Shown piece after piece: positions 19,239 through 28,540 of a stretch of DNA of 64,000 nt (position 1 is its first letter; every line of letters begins with the position of its first letter). A model generated the notes under the pieces. The model was not told the origin of the DNA. It saw only the letters and a list, made by a program, of their open reading frames with translations, and made no database searches. Made by a program: the position numbers and the translations under genes. This stretch comes from CAVSJJ01 sp963771015. Its GTDB lineage: Bacteria; Actinomycetota; Actinomycetes; Actinomycetales; Dermatophilaceae. The DNA is taken from the NCBI GenBank assembly GCA_963771015.1, contig CAVYRN010000008.1:79431-143430 (forward strand), written 5' to 3'.

Positions 19239-20930
19239 GTGACCGACGAGACGACGACCCCCGAGCCCGACGCACAGCTGGGTGAGTCGGCCGGCGCCTC
19301 AGAACCGGCTCCGGCCCTCGCGCCGACCCCGGCGCCGGAGCTTCCCGTCGAGGCGGCTCCGGTGAACGCCCCCGCACCCGAGCCCGCACCGGTCGCCGAC
19401 GAGACCCCCGCACCCCAGCCCGAGCCCGCACCGGTCGCCGACGAGACCCCCGCACCCCAGCCCGAGCCCGCACCGGTCGCCGACGAGACCCCCGCACCCC
19501 AGCCCGAGCCCGCACCGGTCGCCGACGAGACCCCCGCACCCCAGCCCGAGCCCGCACCGGTCGCCGACGAGACCCCCGCACCCCGGCCCACCCCCCCGGT
19601 GCCGACTCCGGCCGCCCTGGCCGCCCGGATGCATGCCCGGCCCCAGGCCCCGACACCGGTGGCTCTCCCACCGGTGTCGGAGTCCGCCCGGTTCGGACGC
19701 GTGGACGACGACGGACGCGTGTTCGTCCGGGTCGGCGACGAGGAGCGCGAGGTCGGCTCCTACCCCGGCGCCACCTCGGACGAGGCGCTGCAGTACTTCG
19801 CCCGCAAGTACGACGAGCTCGTCGCCTCGGCCGACCTGCTTCACCAGAGAATGGGCCTACCCGACGTCACTGCCAAGGAGATCGCCGACGGGCTGGCGAC
19901 CCTGAGGTCCCACCTCGAGGGCGCCAACGTCGTGGGTGATCTGCCCGCCCTGGATGACCTGGTTGCCGTCATCGAGGGGGGCCTGGCCGCCAAGCGCGAG
20001 ACAGAGGCGGCCCAGCGTGCCGCGGCGCGGCAGTCGGCCACCGAGGAGCGCGAACAGATCGTCGTCGAGGCCGAGCGCATCGCCGCCCAACCCCCGGGCT
20101 CTACACAGTGGAAGACGAGCGGCGAACAGATGCGCACCCTGCTCGAGCAGTGGAAGTCCCATCAGCGCCGCGGCGCCAAGCTCGACAAGACCACCGAGAA
20201 TGAGCTGTGGCACCGGTTCAGCCACGCCCGCAACTCCTTCGACAAGGCCCGGCGGACCTGGTTCGCCCAGCTCGAGACGACCCGCTCCGAGGCCAAGGCG
20301 ACCAAGGAGTCGCTGGTCAAGGAGGCAGAGGCGCTGGCCGGCAGCCGCGACTGGGGTCCGACGGCCCGCGCCTTCAAGAACCTCATGGATGACTGGCGGC
20401 GGGCAGGCCGTGCCGCCCGGTCCGATGACGACGCCCTGTGGGAGCGGTTCAAAGCAGCCCAGGATGCGTTCTTCTCCGCCAAGGACCAGATCGCCGCTGC
20501 CGAGGACGAGCACTTCCGGGCCAACCTCGCCGTCAAGGAGCAGCTCATCGTCGAGGCCGAGGCGATCCTGCCGGTGACCGACATCGACGCCGCCAAGGCT
20601 GCCCTTCGGGTCGTCCAGGACAAGTGGGAGAAGGCCGGCAAGGTCCCGCGCGCCGACATCGAGCGGACCGAGAAGGCGCTGCGCCGGGTCGAGGCGGCCG
20701 TCCGGGAGGCCGACGAGCGACGTTGGCAGCGGACCAACCCGGAGCTCACCGCGCGGGCGCAGTCGATGGCGACCCAGCTCGAGGCCAAGATCGCCTCGCT
20801 GCGTGAGGACGCCGAACGGGCCGAGGCAGCCGGCAACGCCAGGAAGGCCGCCGACGCCCGGTCCCAGATCGAGTCGCATCAGGCCCTGCTCGCCCAGGTC
20901 CAGGTTGGGCTCGACGACGCGGGCGGCTAG
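19239..20930 (+). CDS. DUF349 protein with Pro/Ala repeat N-terminus
   Basis: This is a 563-residue protein. Residues 1-140 are disordered and dominated by five tandem copies of PAPVADETPAPQPE (49-118). Residues 150-560 are helical and carry several DUF349 repeats, marked by recurring W-x5-A-x3-R segments (KTSGEQMRTLLEQWKSHQRR, WGPTARAFKNLMDDWRRAGR, VQDKWEKAGKVPRADIERTE). DUF349 proteins are widespread in Actinobacteria next to rel; the function is unknown, though a link to cell-wall or stress physiology has been proposed for relatives. The GTG start is three bases after the PPIase stop, so the two are cotranscribed. Confidence 0.85.
   Translation: MTDETTTPEPDAQLGESAGASEPAPALAPTPAPELPVEAAPVNAPAPEPAPVADETPAPQPEPAPVADETPAPQPEPAPVADETPAPQPEPAPVADETPAPQPEPAPVADETPAPRPTPPVPTPAALAARMHARPQAPTPVALPPVSESARFGRVDDDGRVFVRVGDEEREVGSYPGATSDEALQYFARKYDELVASADLLHQRMGLPDVTAKEIADGLATLRSHLEGANVVGDLPALDDLVAVIEGGLAAKRETEAAQRAAARQSATEEREQIVVEAERIAAQPPGSTQWKTSGEQMRTLLEQWKSHQRRGAKLDKTTENELWHRFSHARNSFDKARRTWFAQLETTRSEAKATKESLVKEAEALAGSRDWGPTARAFKNLMDDWRRAGRAARSDDDALWERFKAAQDAFFSAKDQIAAAEDEHFRANLAVKEQLIVEAEAILPVTDIDAAKAALRVVQDKWEKAGKVPRADIERTEKALRRVEAAVREADERRWQRTNPELTARAQSMATQLEAKIASLREDAERAEAAGNARKAADARSQIESHQALLAQVQVGLDDAGG
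19383..19592 (+). repeat. Five 42-bp in-frame tandem repeats
   Basis: Five adjacent 42-base units encode PAPVADETPAPQPE. They are almost identical at the DNA level, with only the last unit drifting. The even period of 14 codons and near-identity point to recent expansion or contraction by slippage or recombination without loss of frame. Confidence 0.9.
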
Positions 20931-20999
20931 TGGCAACCCCGCGCGCCGGACGCGGCGGCAACTCGGCGCGGCAGCGCCGCGGCAGCGGCATACCCGCCA

Positions 21000-23327
21000 T
21001 CACTCGATGGTGGCCCGACCCCCGGTGACCCGGTAGACGTCGAAGACACCGTCGATCCGTCGCACGGCCTTGATGACGTGGTCGAGATGGCCGGGGTCGC
21101 CCATCTCGAAGGTGAACCTGAGGTTCGCGACCCGGTCCCGTGAGGTGTGCACGCTGGCCGAGAGGATGTTGACGCCGCTGTCCGAGAGCACCTTCGTCAC
21201 GTCCGAGAGCAGCCGCGACCGGTCGAGGGCCTCGACCTGCAGCTGGACGAGGAACAGCGATCCGGCCGACGGCGCCCACTCGACGTCGATGATCTTCTCC
21301 GGCTGGGAGAGGAGCGAGTCGGCGTTCGTGCAGTCCTTCCGGTGGACCGATACCCCGTTGCCGCGGGTGACGAAGCCGAGGATGTCGTCCCCGGGTACGG
21401 GCGTGCAACAGCGGGCCAGCTTGACCCAGACGTCCGCCATGTCCTTGACGACGACACCCGGGTCGCCGTGCCGACGCCGCGGGCGTGACGGCGCTGGGAC
21501 CGTGGCCTCCGCGAAGTCCTCGCTCGCCCCCTCCTCCCCGCCGACGGAGGCGACGAGGCGGTCCATGATGTGCTGCGCCGAGACGTGACCCTCGCCGATG
21601 GCCGCGTACAGCGCCTCGATGCCCGCAAGGTGCAGCTCCTCGGCGACGCCGGTCAGGGACTCCAGCGAGGTGAGCCGGGTGATCGGCAGACCCTGCTTGC
21701 GCATGGCCTTGGCCAGGGCCTCCTTGCCGGCCTCGACCATCTCCTCGCGACGTTCCTTGGTGAACCAGTGCCGGATCTTGTTCCGCGCCCGTGCCGACTT
21801 GACGAAGGTGAGCCAGTCCCGGGACGGCCCCGCACCGTCGGCCTTGGACGTCAGCACCTCGACGACGTCACCGTTGTCCAGGCGGCTCTCCAGTGGCACG
21901 AGCCGGCCGTTGACCCGGGCGCCGATGCAGTGGTGGCCCACCTCGGTGTGGACGGCGTAGGCGAAGTCGACCGGGGTGGACCCGGCGGGCAGCCCGACGA
22001 CCTGGCCCTTCGGCGTGAAGACGTACACCTCGCTCGCGGTGATCTCGAAGCGCAGCGACTCGAGGAACTCGCCCGGGTCCGCGGTCTCCTTCTGCCAGTC
22101 GAGCAGCTGGCGCAGCCAGGCCATGTCGTTGATCGGCCCGGTCTCGCCCCTGGTCGTGTCGACCTTGCCTCCGGTGAGGGCGTCCTCCTTGTACTTCCAG
22201 TGGGCGGCCACGCCGTACTCGGCCCGCCGGTGCATCGTGTGGGTCCGGATCTGGATCTCGACCGGTTTCCCGCCCGGGCCGATGACCGTCGTGTGCAGCG
22301 ACTGGTACATGTTGAACTTCGGCATGGCGATGTAGTCCTTGAACCGGCCGGGCACCGGGTTCCAGCGGGCGTGCATCGCGCCGAGGGCGGCATAGCAGTC
22401 GCGGACCGTCTCGACGAGGACCCGGACGGCGACGAGGTCGTAGATCTGGTCGAAGTCGCGACCACCCACGATCATCTTCTGGTAGACGGAGTAGTAGTGC
22501 TTGGGCCGACCGGTGACGACGGCCTTGAGCTTGGCGGCCTTGAGGTCGCTGGAGACCTGCTCCCGGACCCGGGTGAGGTACTCCTCCCGGGCGGGTGCCC
22601 GCTCGGCGACGAGCCGGACGATCTCGTCGTACACCTTCGGGTAGAGCGTCTGGAAGGACAGGTCCTCCAGCTCCCACTTGATCGTGTTCATCCCGAGCCG
22701 GTGCGCCAGCGGAGCGTAGATCTCGAGGGTCTCCTTCGCCTTGCGCTGGGCGGAGTCCTTGGAGACATGCCGCCAGGTGCGGGCGTTGTGCAGCCGGTCG
22801 GCCAGCTTGATGACGAGGACCCGGATGTCGCGGGCCATGGCGACGATCATCTTGCGGACCGTCTCTGACTGTGCGGCGTCGCCGTAGGTCACCCGATCGA
22901 GCTTCGTCACACCGTCGACGAGCATGGCGATCTCCGGCCCGAAGTCCTGCTCGAGGGCCTTGAGGCTGTAGGGCGTGTCCTCGACGGTGTCGTGCAGCAG
23001 CGCGGCGGCGAGGGTCGCCGGCGTCATGCCGAGCTCGGCAAGGATCGTCGTCACCGCCAGCGGGTGGGTGATGTAGGGGTCGCCGCTCTTGCGGACCTGG
23101 CCCTCGTGGGCCCGCTCGGCGACGTCGTAGGCCCGCTCGATCACCGAGAGATCGGCCTTGGGATGGGTCTCCCGAACCGTCTGGAGCAACGGCTCGAGGA
23201 CGGGGTTGTCGACGCTCTTGTGCCCGCCGAAACGCGCCAGGCGGGCCTTCGCGCGGGATCGGCTCGAGACGTGCGTAGGCACGGCGACCGCCCCCGATGG
23301 GGGCGTTATCGTCGTCTCCTCGCTCAT
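21000..23327 (-). CDS. rel: Bifunctional (p)ppGpp synthetase/hydrolase Rel
   Basis: This 775-residue stringent-response enzyme makes and degrades (p)ppGpp. The hydrolase HD domain includes YITHPLAVTTILAELG, LLHDTVEDT (residues about 106-114) and RLHNARTWRH. The synthetase domain has GRPKHYYSVYQKM, YDLVAVRVLV and FKDYIAMPKFNMYQSLHTTV. TGS (VYVFTPKGQVVGLPAGSTPVD), helical/zinc-finger-like (RCCTPVPGDDILGFVTRGNG) and ACT domains follow. The ACT ends with VHTSRDRVANLRFTFEMG. Both catalytic halves look intact. It converges with the DUF349 gene and follows apt, as in Rv2583c-Rv2584c. Confidence 0.97.
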   Translation of the reverse strand: MSEETTITPPSGAVAVPTHVSSRSRAKARLARFGGHKSVDNPVLEPLLQTVRETHPKADLSVIERAYDVAERAHEGQVRKSGDPYITHPLAVTTILAELGMTPATLAAALLHDTVEDTPYSLKALEQDFGPEIAMLVDGVTKLDRVTYGDAAQSETVRKMIVAMARDIRVLVIKLADRLHNARTWRHVSKDSAQRKAKETLEIYAPLAHRLGMNTIKWELEDLSFQTLYPKVYDEIVRLVAERAPAREEYLTRVREQVSSDLKAAKLKAVVTGRPKHYYSVYQKMIVGGRDFDQIYDLVAVRVLVETVRDCYAALGAMHARWNPVPGRFKDYIAMPKFNMYQSLHTTVIGPGGKPVEIQIRTHTMHRRAEYGVAAHWKYKEDALTGGKVDTTRGETGPINDMAWLRQLLDWQKETADPGEFLESLRFEITASEVYVFTPKGQVVGLPAGSTPVDFAYAVHTEVGHHCIGARVNGRLVPLESRLDNGDVVEVLTSKADGAGPSRDWLTFVKSARARNKIRHWFTKERREEMVEAGKEALAKAMRKQGLPITRLTSLESLTGVAEELHLAGIEALYAAIGEGHVSAQHIMDRLVASVGGEEGASEDFAEATVPAPSRPRRRHGDPGVVVKDMADVWVKLARCCTPVPGDDILGFVTRGNGVSVHRKDCTNADSLLSQPEKIIDVEWAPSAGSLFLVQLQVEALDRSRLLSDVTKVLSDSGVNILSASVHTSRDRVANLRFTFEMGDPGHLDHVIKAVRRIDGVFDVYRVTGGRATIE

Positions 23328-23383
23328 GGCCGAAGTGTAGTCGGCGGCCCTGCAGGACCCGGCACGCCGAGCGGCGGGCCCGC

Positions 23384-23911
23384 TCAGGCGGTGAGAACGG
23401 CCTCCACCCGGCGCTCCCCCAGCCGGTGCCGGCCGCCGAGAGCTGCGAGCTCGACGATGACATCGAGGGCGACCACCTCGGCGCCCACGAGGGTGAGCAG
23501 GTCCCAGGCGGCGGCCGCGGTCCCCCCGGTCGCCAGGACGTCGTCGACGAGGAGGACGCGCTCGCCACCGGCGAAGGCGTCGGCGTGCACCTCGATCGTC
23601 GCCTCGCCGTACTCCAGCGCGTACGAGATCGAGACCGTCTCGGAGGGCAGCTTGCCCGCCTTGCGGATCGGGATGAAGCCGACCCCGAGCTCGCGGGCGA
23701 GCAGGGCCCCGATGATGAAGCCTCGCGCCTCGACGCCCGCGACGAGGTCGACCTCACCGGTATGCCGGGCCGCGAGGTCGGCGACGACGGCGGCCACCGC
23801 CCCGGCGTCGGCGAGCAGCGGGGTGATGTCCTTGAAGATGATCCCCGGCTGTGGGAAGTCGGGGATGTCCCGCAACTGCGCAGAGACGATCGGCCCGGCC
23901 GAGGGGACCAT
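23384..23911 (-). CDS. apt: Adenine phosphoribosyltransferase
   Basis: This 175-residue enzyme salvages adenine to AMP using PRPP. The PRPP-binding loop is VLLVDDVLATGGTAAAAWDL, and the substrate region is PDFPQPGIIFKDITPLLAD. VAGVEARGFIIGALLARELG and RKAGKLPSETVS are also diagnostic. It is six bases downstream of secF, and the secD-secF-apt-rel order is conserved in Actinobacteria. Confidence 0.96.
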   Translation of the reverse strand: MVPSAGPIVSAQLRDIPDFPQPGIIFKDITPLLADAGAVAAVVADLAARHTGEVDLVAGVEARGFIIGALLARELGVGFIPIRKAGKLPSETVSISYALEYGEATIEVHADAFAGGERVLLVDDVLATGGTAAAAWDLLTLVGAEVVALDVIVELAALGGRHRLGERRVEAVLTA

Positions 23912-23916
23912 GTCCG

Positions 23917-25095
23917 CTACCGCTTCGCCCTGGGCTTGCGCTTGGGCTGGTTGCGCGGGCCGGCCACCGAGGCGTAGCGATGGACCTGGCGCCCGGTGAG
24001 GGTGGCCTCCGAGGGCTCGCCGTCGCCGGCCAGCGCCTCGTCCGCCGGGGCTGCCTCTGCCTCCCCGACGCCGGGCGGCTCCGCGGTGGCTTCCTCGGTG
24101 CTCTTGAGCTCGCGGGCCCGCTTCGCCTGGGCGCGCGCGGCCCGCTTGGTCAGCTCGATGACCGCCGGCTCGGTGCTCCGCAGCGACACGAGGATCGGCG
24201 TCGCGATGAAGATCGAGGAGTAGGCGCCGACGAGGATGCCGATGAACAGCACGAGCGAGAGGTCCACCAGGGTGCCCGGGCCGAGCCAGAGCGTGCCCAC
24301 GACGAGGATCGACAGGATCGGCAGAAGGGCGACGACGGTCGTGTTGATGGAGCGGACCATGGTCTGGTTCACGGCGAGGTTGGCCGCCTCCGCATGGGTC
24401 CGTCGACCGTTGGCCATGGCCTCGGTCGTGTTCTCCCGGACCTTGTCGAAGACGACGACGGTGTCGTAGAGCGAGTAGCCGAGCACGGTGAGGAAGCCGA
24501 TGAGGGTCGCGGGCGAGACCTCGAAGCCGACGAGGGCATAGACGCCCACGGTGATGACGAGGTCATGGGCCAGGGCGATGAGAGCGGCCAGCGACATCTT
24601 CCAGGTCCGGAAGTAGCCGGCCATGGCCAGGGCCACCAGGAGCAGGAAGATGATGAGCGCCTTGAGCGCGCTCTGGCTCACCGATGCGCCCCACGACGGC
24701 CCGATGAAGGTCGCGCTGACGTCGTTGTCGGCGACCTTGAACTCCTTGGCCAGGGCGCTCTTGACCTGGGCGCTCTGGGTGCCGTTGAGCCGCTCGGTCT
24801 GCACCCGGACCGTATCGGTCCCGATCTTCGTCACGTTGACATTCGTGCCCGATCGGACCGATGAGACGGAGTCACGAGCCCGCGTCTCGTAGTTGGCGAT
24901 GTCGGTGGCCTTCGAGACGCGGAACTCGGAGCCTCCCTTGAACTCCAGCCCGAGGTTGAGGTGCCGGGTCCCCAGCCCGATCAGGGCGATGACGATGAGG
25001 GCCAGCGAGCCCAGGTAGAAGGTCCGGCGCCTTGCGACCACCGGGACCGACCGCTTCCCGGTGTAGAGGTCGTTGCCGAAGTCGGCGAAGCTCAT
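23917..25095 (-). CDS. secF: Protein translocase subunit SecF
   Basis: This 392-residue membrane protein works with SecD to drive late steps of Sec export by proton motive force. The first span (GSLALIVIALIGLGTRHLNL) is followed by GLEFKGGSEFRV, the periplasmic P4 region, and then a five-helix block with VALAMAGYFRTWK, AHDLVITVGVYALVGFEVSP and SLYDTVVVFDKVREN. The D/R motif (YDTVVVFDKVREN) is intact. A long charged C-terminal tail, rich in Ala, Glu and Lys, extends about 80 residues past the last helix. The ATG overlaps the secD stop as ATGA. Confidence 0.96.
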   Translation of the reverse strand: MSFADFGNDLYTGKRSVPVVARRRTFYLGSLALIVIALIGLGTRHLNLGLEFKGGSEFRVSKATDIANYETRARDSVSSVRSGTNVNVTKIGTDTVRVQTERLNGTQSAQVKSALAKEFKVADNDVSATFIGPSWGASVSQSALKALIIFLLLVALAMAGYFRTWKMSLAALIALAHDLVITVGVYALVGFEVSPATLIGFLTVLGYSLYDTVVVFDKVRENTTEAMANGRRTHAEAANLAVNQTMVRSINTTVVALLPILSILVVGTLWLGPGTLVDLSLVLFIGILVGAYSSIFIATPILVSLRSTEPAVIELTKRAARAQAKRARELKSTEEATAEPPGVGEAEAAPADEALAGDGEPSEATLTGRQVHRYASVAGPRNQPKRKPRAKR

Positions 25096-26900
25096 GACGT
25101 CCTCCCCTCACTCGTGGCGACCCGGGGTGTGGACGGGACGAACCGGCCCCGACCGGCATACCGCGTCGTCTTCGCGCCGAGCCGCCGTGGGTCCAGACCC
25201 GACCACGAGTGGCCGTCGCGGAAGAACGGCCGGCGGGCCAGCAGGGCCACCGTCGGGTGGGTGAAGAGGAACACGATGAGCAGGTCGAGCAGCGTCGTCA
25301 GACCCAGCGTGAACGCGAAGCCACGCACGTTCGCCGACGCGAGGACGTAGAGGACGAAGGCGGCGAGGAAGTTGACGCCGTCGGCGGCCAGGATGGTCCG
25401 CTTGGCCCGTCCCCACCCGGTCTCGACGGCGCTGGCCAGCGACCGGCCCTCACGCAGCTCGTCACGGACCCGTTCGAAGTAGACGATGAACGAGTCGGCG
25501 GTGATACCGATCGCGACGATCAGACCCGTGACGCCGGCCATGTCCAGCCGGTAGTTGTACGACCAGCCGAGGATCGTGATGGCGAGGTAGGTCATCAGCG
25601 CCGACACGAGGATCGACACGATGGTGACCGAGCCGAGGGCGCGGTACTGCAGGAGCGAGTAGATGACCACGAGCACGAGACCGACCAGACCCGCCAGGAG
25701 GCCGTAGCGCAGCTGCTCGGACCCCAGGGTGGGGCTGATCTGCTGCTGGGTCTCGAGGGTGAACGACATGGGCAGTGCGCCGAACTTCAGCTGCTGGGCG
25801 AGGGACTTGGCCGAGGCGAGGGTGAAGGAGCCGGTGATGCTGGCCTGCCCGGCGAGGATGGCAGACTGGAAGTACGGCGCGACGATGACCCGGGAGTCCA
25901 GGGTCGCGGCCATCTCGTTCTGCGGGCTCGGCAGGCCCACCATCTTCTGGCTGTAGGTCGCATACGCCTTGGAGCCAGCGCTCTTGAAGGTGAGCTGGAT
26001 CTCGACGGTGCTCGTCACCTGGCCGGTCTGGTTGGTCTGGTAGCCCGCGGTGGCGTTGGCGATCTGGTCGCCGCCGACGACGACCGGGCCGAGGATGTAC
26101 TTCGAGGCGCCGTCCTGGTCGCACGTGACGAGTGGCTCCCCCGCCGGCGGCTGCGCGCCCGTCCCGACGATCTTGGCCACCGAGGCGGCGTCGGCACAGT
26201 TGAGCTCGTCGTACTGGGCCCGGATCGCCGGAGTGATCCAGGCCAGGTCCGTCGCGTCCTTCGGAGCAGTGGTCGTGGTGGGGCCGGCCGTTCCCGTCGG
26301 GGTCGGGGTCGCGGTGGCGGTCGGGCTCGCCGTCGAGGTCGGGGTGGGGGTCACGGCGGTGCGCACCCGGCTGCGGCTGGCGGTGCTGCTCGTCGTCGAC
26401 GGCCGGCTCGCGCTGGTCCCGGTGGGGGTGGCGGTGGCGGAGGCGCCCGACGTCGCGGTCCCGGTGGGGGTACTGCTCGACGTGGGGGTGGCCGTCGGCT
26501 GCGGGCTGCCCGCCGTCCGGGCCAGAACGGGCCGGAACTCGAGCGCGGAGGCGTTCTTGATCGCGTCGAGTGTCGCCTGGCTGGGAGTCCCGGGGATGCT
26601 GACGACGATGTTCTGCCCACCCTGTGTCGTCACCTCGGCACCGGCGATGCCGCCGGCGTCGACGCGGTTGACGATGATGTCGCGAGCCTGCGAGAGCTGC
26701 TCGGCTGAGGCACTCTGACCGCCGGTGAGCTTCGGGGCGAGGATCATCTGGGTCCCGCCCTGGAGGTCCAGGCCCAACTTCGGGGTGAACCCTGCGGTAC
26801 CCCACTGGTGGGCGCCCGCCAGCAGTCCGCCCATCGCGATGACGAGGACGAACAGGGTGAGCAGCGAGCGGCGCGCGGAGGCGTGCTGGGTGACCGCCAT
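25092..26900 (-). CDS. secD: Protein translocase subunit SecD with Thr-rich insert
   Basis: This is the 602-residue partner of SecF. The first span (SLLTLFVLVIAMGGLLAGAH) and GLDLQGGTQMIL are typical. The C-terminal six-span half carries FGALPMSFTLETQQQISPTLG, RADS-type GVTGLIVAIGITADSFIVYF and FFRDGHSW. Residues about 130-217 are an unusual Thr/Ser/Pro-rich insert in the outer P1 region, much longer than in E. coli and likely disordered. The ATG at 26900 is chosen because MAVTQHASARRS begins the positive-inside signal anchor; longer forms overlap yajC. Confidence 0.95.
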   Translation of the reverse strand: MAVTQHASARRSLLTLFVLVIAMGGLLAGAHQWGTAGFTPKLGLDLQGGTQMILAPKLTGGQSASAEQLSQARDIIVNRVDAGGIAGAEVTTQGGQNIVVSIPGTPSQATLDAIKNASALEFRPVLARTAGSPQPTATPTSSSTPTGTATSGASATATPTGTSASRPSTTSSTASRSRVRTAVTPTPTSTASPTATATPTPTGTAGPTTTTAPKDATDLAWITPAIRAQYDELNCADAASVAKIVGTGAQPPAGEPLVTCDQDGASKYILGPVVVGGDQIANATAGYQTNQTGQVTSTVEIQLTFKSAGSKAYATYSQKMVGLPSPQNEMAATLDSRVIVAPYFQSAILAGQASITGSFTLASAKSLAQQLKFGALPMSFTLETQQQISPTLGSEQLRYGLLAGLVGLVLVVIYSLLQYRALGSVTIVSILVSALMTYLAITILGWSYNYRLDMAGVTGLIVAIGITADSFIVYFERVRDELREGRSLASAVETGWGRAKRTILAADGVNFLAAFVLYVLASANVRGFAFTLGLTTLLDLLIVFLFTHPTVALLARRPFFRDGHSWSGLDPRRLGAKTTRYAGRGRFVPSTPRVATSEGRTS

Positions 26901-26901
26901 G

Positions 26902-27201
26902 TCAGCTCTCCGTTCCCGGGTGGGCGGTGGGGCCACCCGCCGGCGCGGCCATCCCGATGGCCCGCCGGTCGAAACGCAACGTCGTCCCGGGCGCCACCTC
27001 GAGGGCGACCACGCCGTCGTCGATCGCGACGATCCGTCCGAACATCCCCGAGGTCGTCACGACGTCGTCGCCGACCGACAGGGACCGCTGGAACGCCTGC
27101 GTCTGGCGCTGCCCCCTCCGCGAGATCATGAAGAGGTACAGGAGCAGCAGCACCGGCAGGGAGAAGAGGATCAGGTTTCCGATCCCGGAGGATGGCATCA
27201 A
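26902..27201 (-). CDS. yajC: Preprotein translocase subunit YajC
   Basis: This 99-residue protein has one N-terminal transmembrane helix (ILFSLPVLLLLYLFMISRR, about residues 10-28). A conserved cytoplasmic domain follows: QAFQRSLSVGDDVVTTSGMFGRIVAIDDG and VVALEVAPGTTLRFDRRAIG. It is an accessory of the SecDF complex. It precedes secD by one base and is likely the first gene of yajC-secD-secF-apt. About 170 bases without a gene separate it from ruvB. Confidence 0.94.
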   Translation of the reverse strand: MMPSSGIGNLILFSLPVLLLLYLFMISRRGQRQTQAFQRSLSVGDDVVTTSGMFGRIVAIDDGVVALEVAPGTTLRFDRRAIGMAAPAGGPTAHPGTES

Positions 27202-27370
27202 GGGTTCCTTCGGCTTGGGTCACGCACCGCTGGCTTCCGGGCCGGGCGCGTCAGCGGCCCGGTCGCCGCCGGGCCGCGGGCCAGTCTAGGCGACGTGGGT
27301 TCACGGGACCAACGGACGGTCCCGGCCCCGGGTGCCGCAGGTCGTGGCGGCGCCTCGATGACGATGGCGC

Positions 27371-28540
27371 TCAACCGCCCAGCCGCCCGGGACCGTCGTC
27401 GAGTGGGAGCGGAGCCTGGGTGAGGCCGTCGTGCGGGGTCGGGAGCCCAAGGTGGCCCCAGGCGCGTGGCGACGCGGCCCGACCGCGGGGGGTGCGCACC
27501 ATGAAGCCCTCGCGCACGAGGTAGGGCTCGGCGACCGTCTCGACCGTCTCGGCCTCCTCGCCGACCGCGACCGCGAGCGTCGCCAGCCCGACCGGCCCGC
27601 CACCGAAGCGCCGGCACAGGGCGTCGAGGACCGCCCGGTCGAGGCGGTCCAGACCGGCCTCGTCGACATCGAACAACCCGAGTGCTTCGCGGGCCGAGTG
27701 CCGGTCGACGACGCCGGTGCCGTATACCTCGGCCCAGTCGCGCACCCGCCGGAGCAGGCGGTTCGCGATCCGGGGCGTGCCCCGGGAACGCCCGGCGATC
27801 TCGGCGATGCCCTCCTCGTCGGCGGCGACGCGCAGCAGACCCGCCGAACGGTGCAGGATCGTCACGAGGTCGGCGACCTCGTAGTAGTCCAGATGTCCGG
27901 TGAACCCGAACCGGTCGCGCAGCGGGGCCGGCAGCAGCCCGGCCCGGGTCGTCGCTCCGACCACCGTGAACGGGGGCAGCTCCAGGGGGATTGCCGTCGC
28001 ACCCGGCCCCTTGCCGACGATGACATCGACACGGAAGTCCTCCATGGCGAGGTAGAGCATCTCCTCGGCCGAGCGGGACATCCGGTGGATCTCGTCGAGG
28101 AAGAACACCTCCCCCTCGTCGAGGGAGGACAGCACCGCAGCGAGGTCGCCGGCATGCTGGATCGCCGGCCCGCTCGTCACCCGGACCGGGCGCTCGAGCT
28201 CGGCCGCCACGATCATCGCGAGGGTCGTCTTGCCGAGCCCGGGGGGGCCGGACAGGAGGATGTGGTCCGGCACCGTGCCCCGCTGTCGGGCGGCCCGAAG
28301 GACGAGGTCCAGCTGGTCCCGCACCCGCGGCTGGCCGGGGAAGTCCGCCAGCCGTCGGGGCCGAAGCGTCGCCTCGACGGAGTCGTCGTCGTCGGACCCA
28401 CCGGCGTCGACGATCCGGGCGGTGGCCTCGAAGGAGCCGTCGTCGCGGCGCTCATCGACCTGGTCGGCGTCGCCCTCGTCCCAGCCCTCGGCCTCGCTCA
28501 CCTCGGACCGGAACCCACGGGCGCCTTCGTCGCCGCTCAC
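27371..28540 (-). CDS. ruvB: Holliday junction branch-migration helicase RuvB
   Basis: This 389-residue AAA+ motor drives branch migration of Holliday junctions with RuvA. Walker A is LLSGPPGLGKTTLAMIVAAEL and Walker B is VFFLDEIHRMSRSAEEMLY. Sensor 1 is VGATTRAGLLPAPLRDRFG, and the arginine-finger region is SRGTPRIANRLLRRVRDWAE. A winged-helix domain ends the protein. An acidic extension of about 55 residues precedes the usual start, together with some Pro/Leu-rich residues at the C-terminus. The GTG start overlaps the ruvA stop as GTGA. Confidence 0.96.
   Translation of the reverse strand: MSGDEGARGFRSEVSEAEGWDEGDADQVDERRDDGSFEATARIVDAGGSDDDDSVEATLRPRRLADFPGQPRVRDQLDLVLRAARQRGTVPDHILLSGPPGLGKTTLAMIVAAELERPVRVTSGPAIQHAGDLAAVLSSLDEGEVFFLDEIHRMSRSAEEMLYLAMEDFRVDVIVGKGPGATAIPLELPPFTVVGATTRAGLLPAPLRDRFGFTGHLDYYEVADLVTILHRSAGLLRVAADEEGIAEIAGRSRGTPRIANRLLRRVRDWAEVYGTGVVDRHSAREALGLFDVDEAGLDRLDRAVLDALCRRFGGGPVGLATLAVAVGEEAETVETVAEPYLVREGFMVRTPRGRAASPRAWGHLGLPTPHDGLTQAPLPLDDGPGRLGG

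Noticed and set aside
26050..26718. Val/Gly-rich plus-strand frame in the SecD insert
   Set aside because: It mirrors the Thr/Ser/Pro codons of SecD on the other strand and has no start context or homology.
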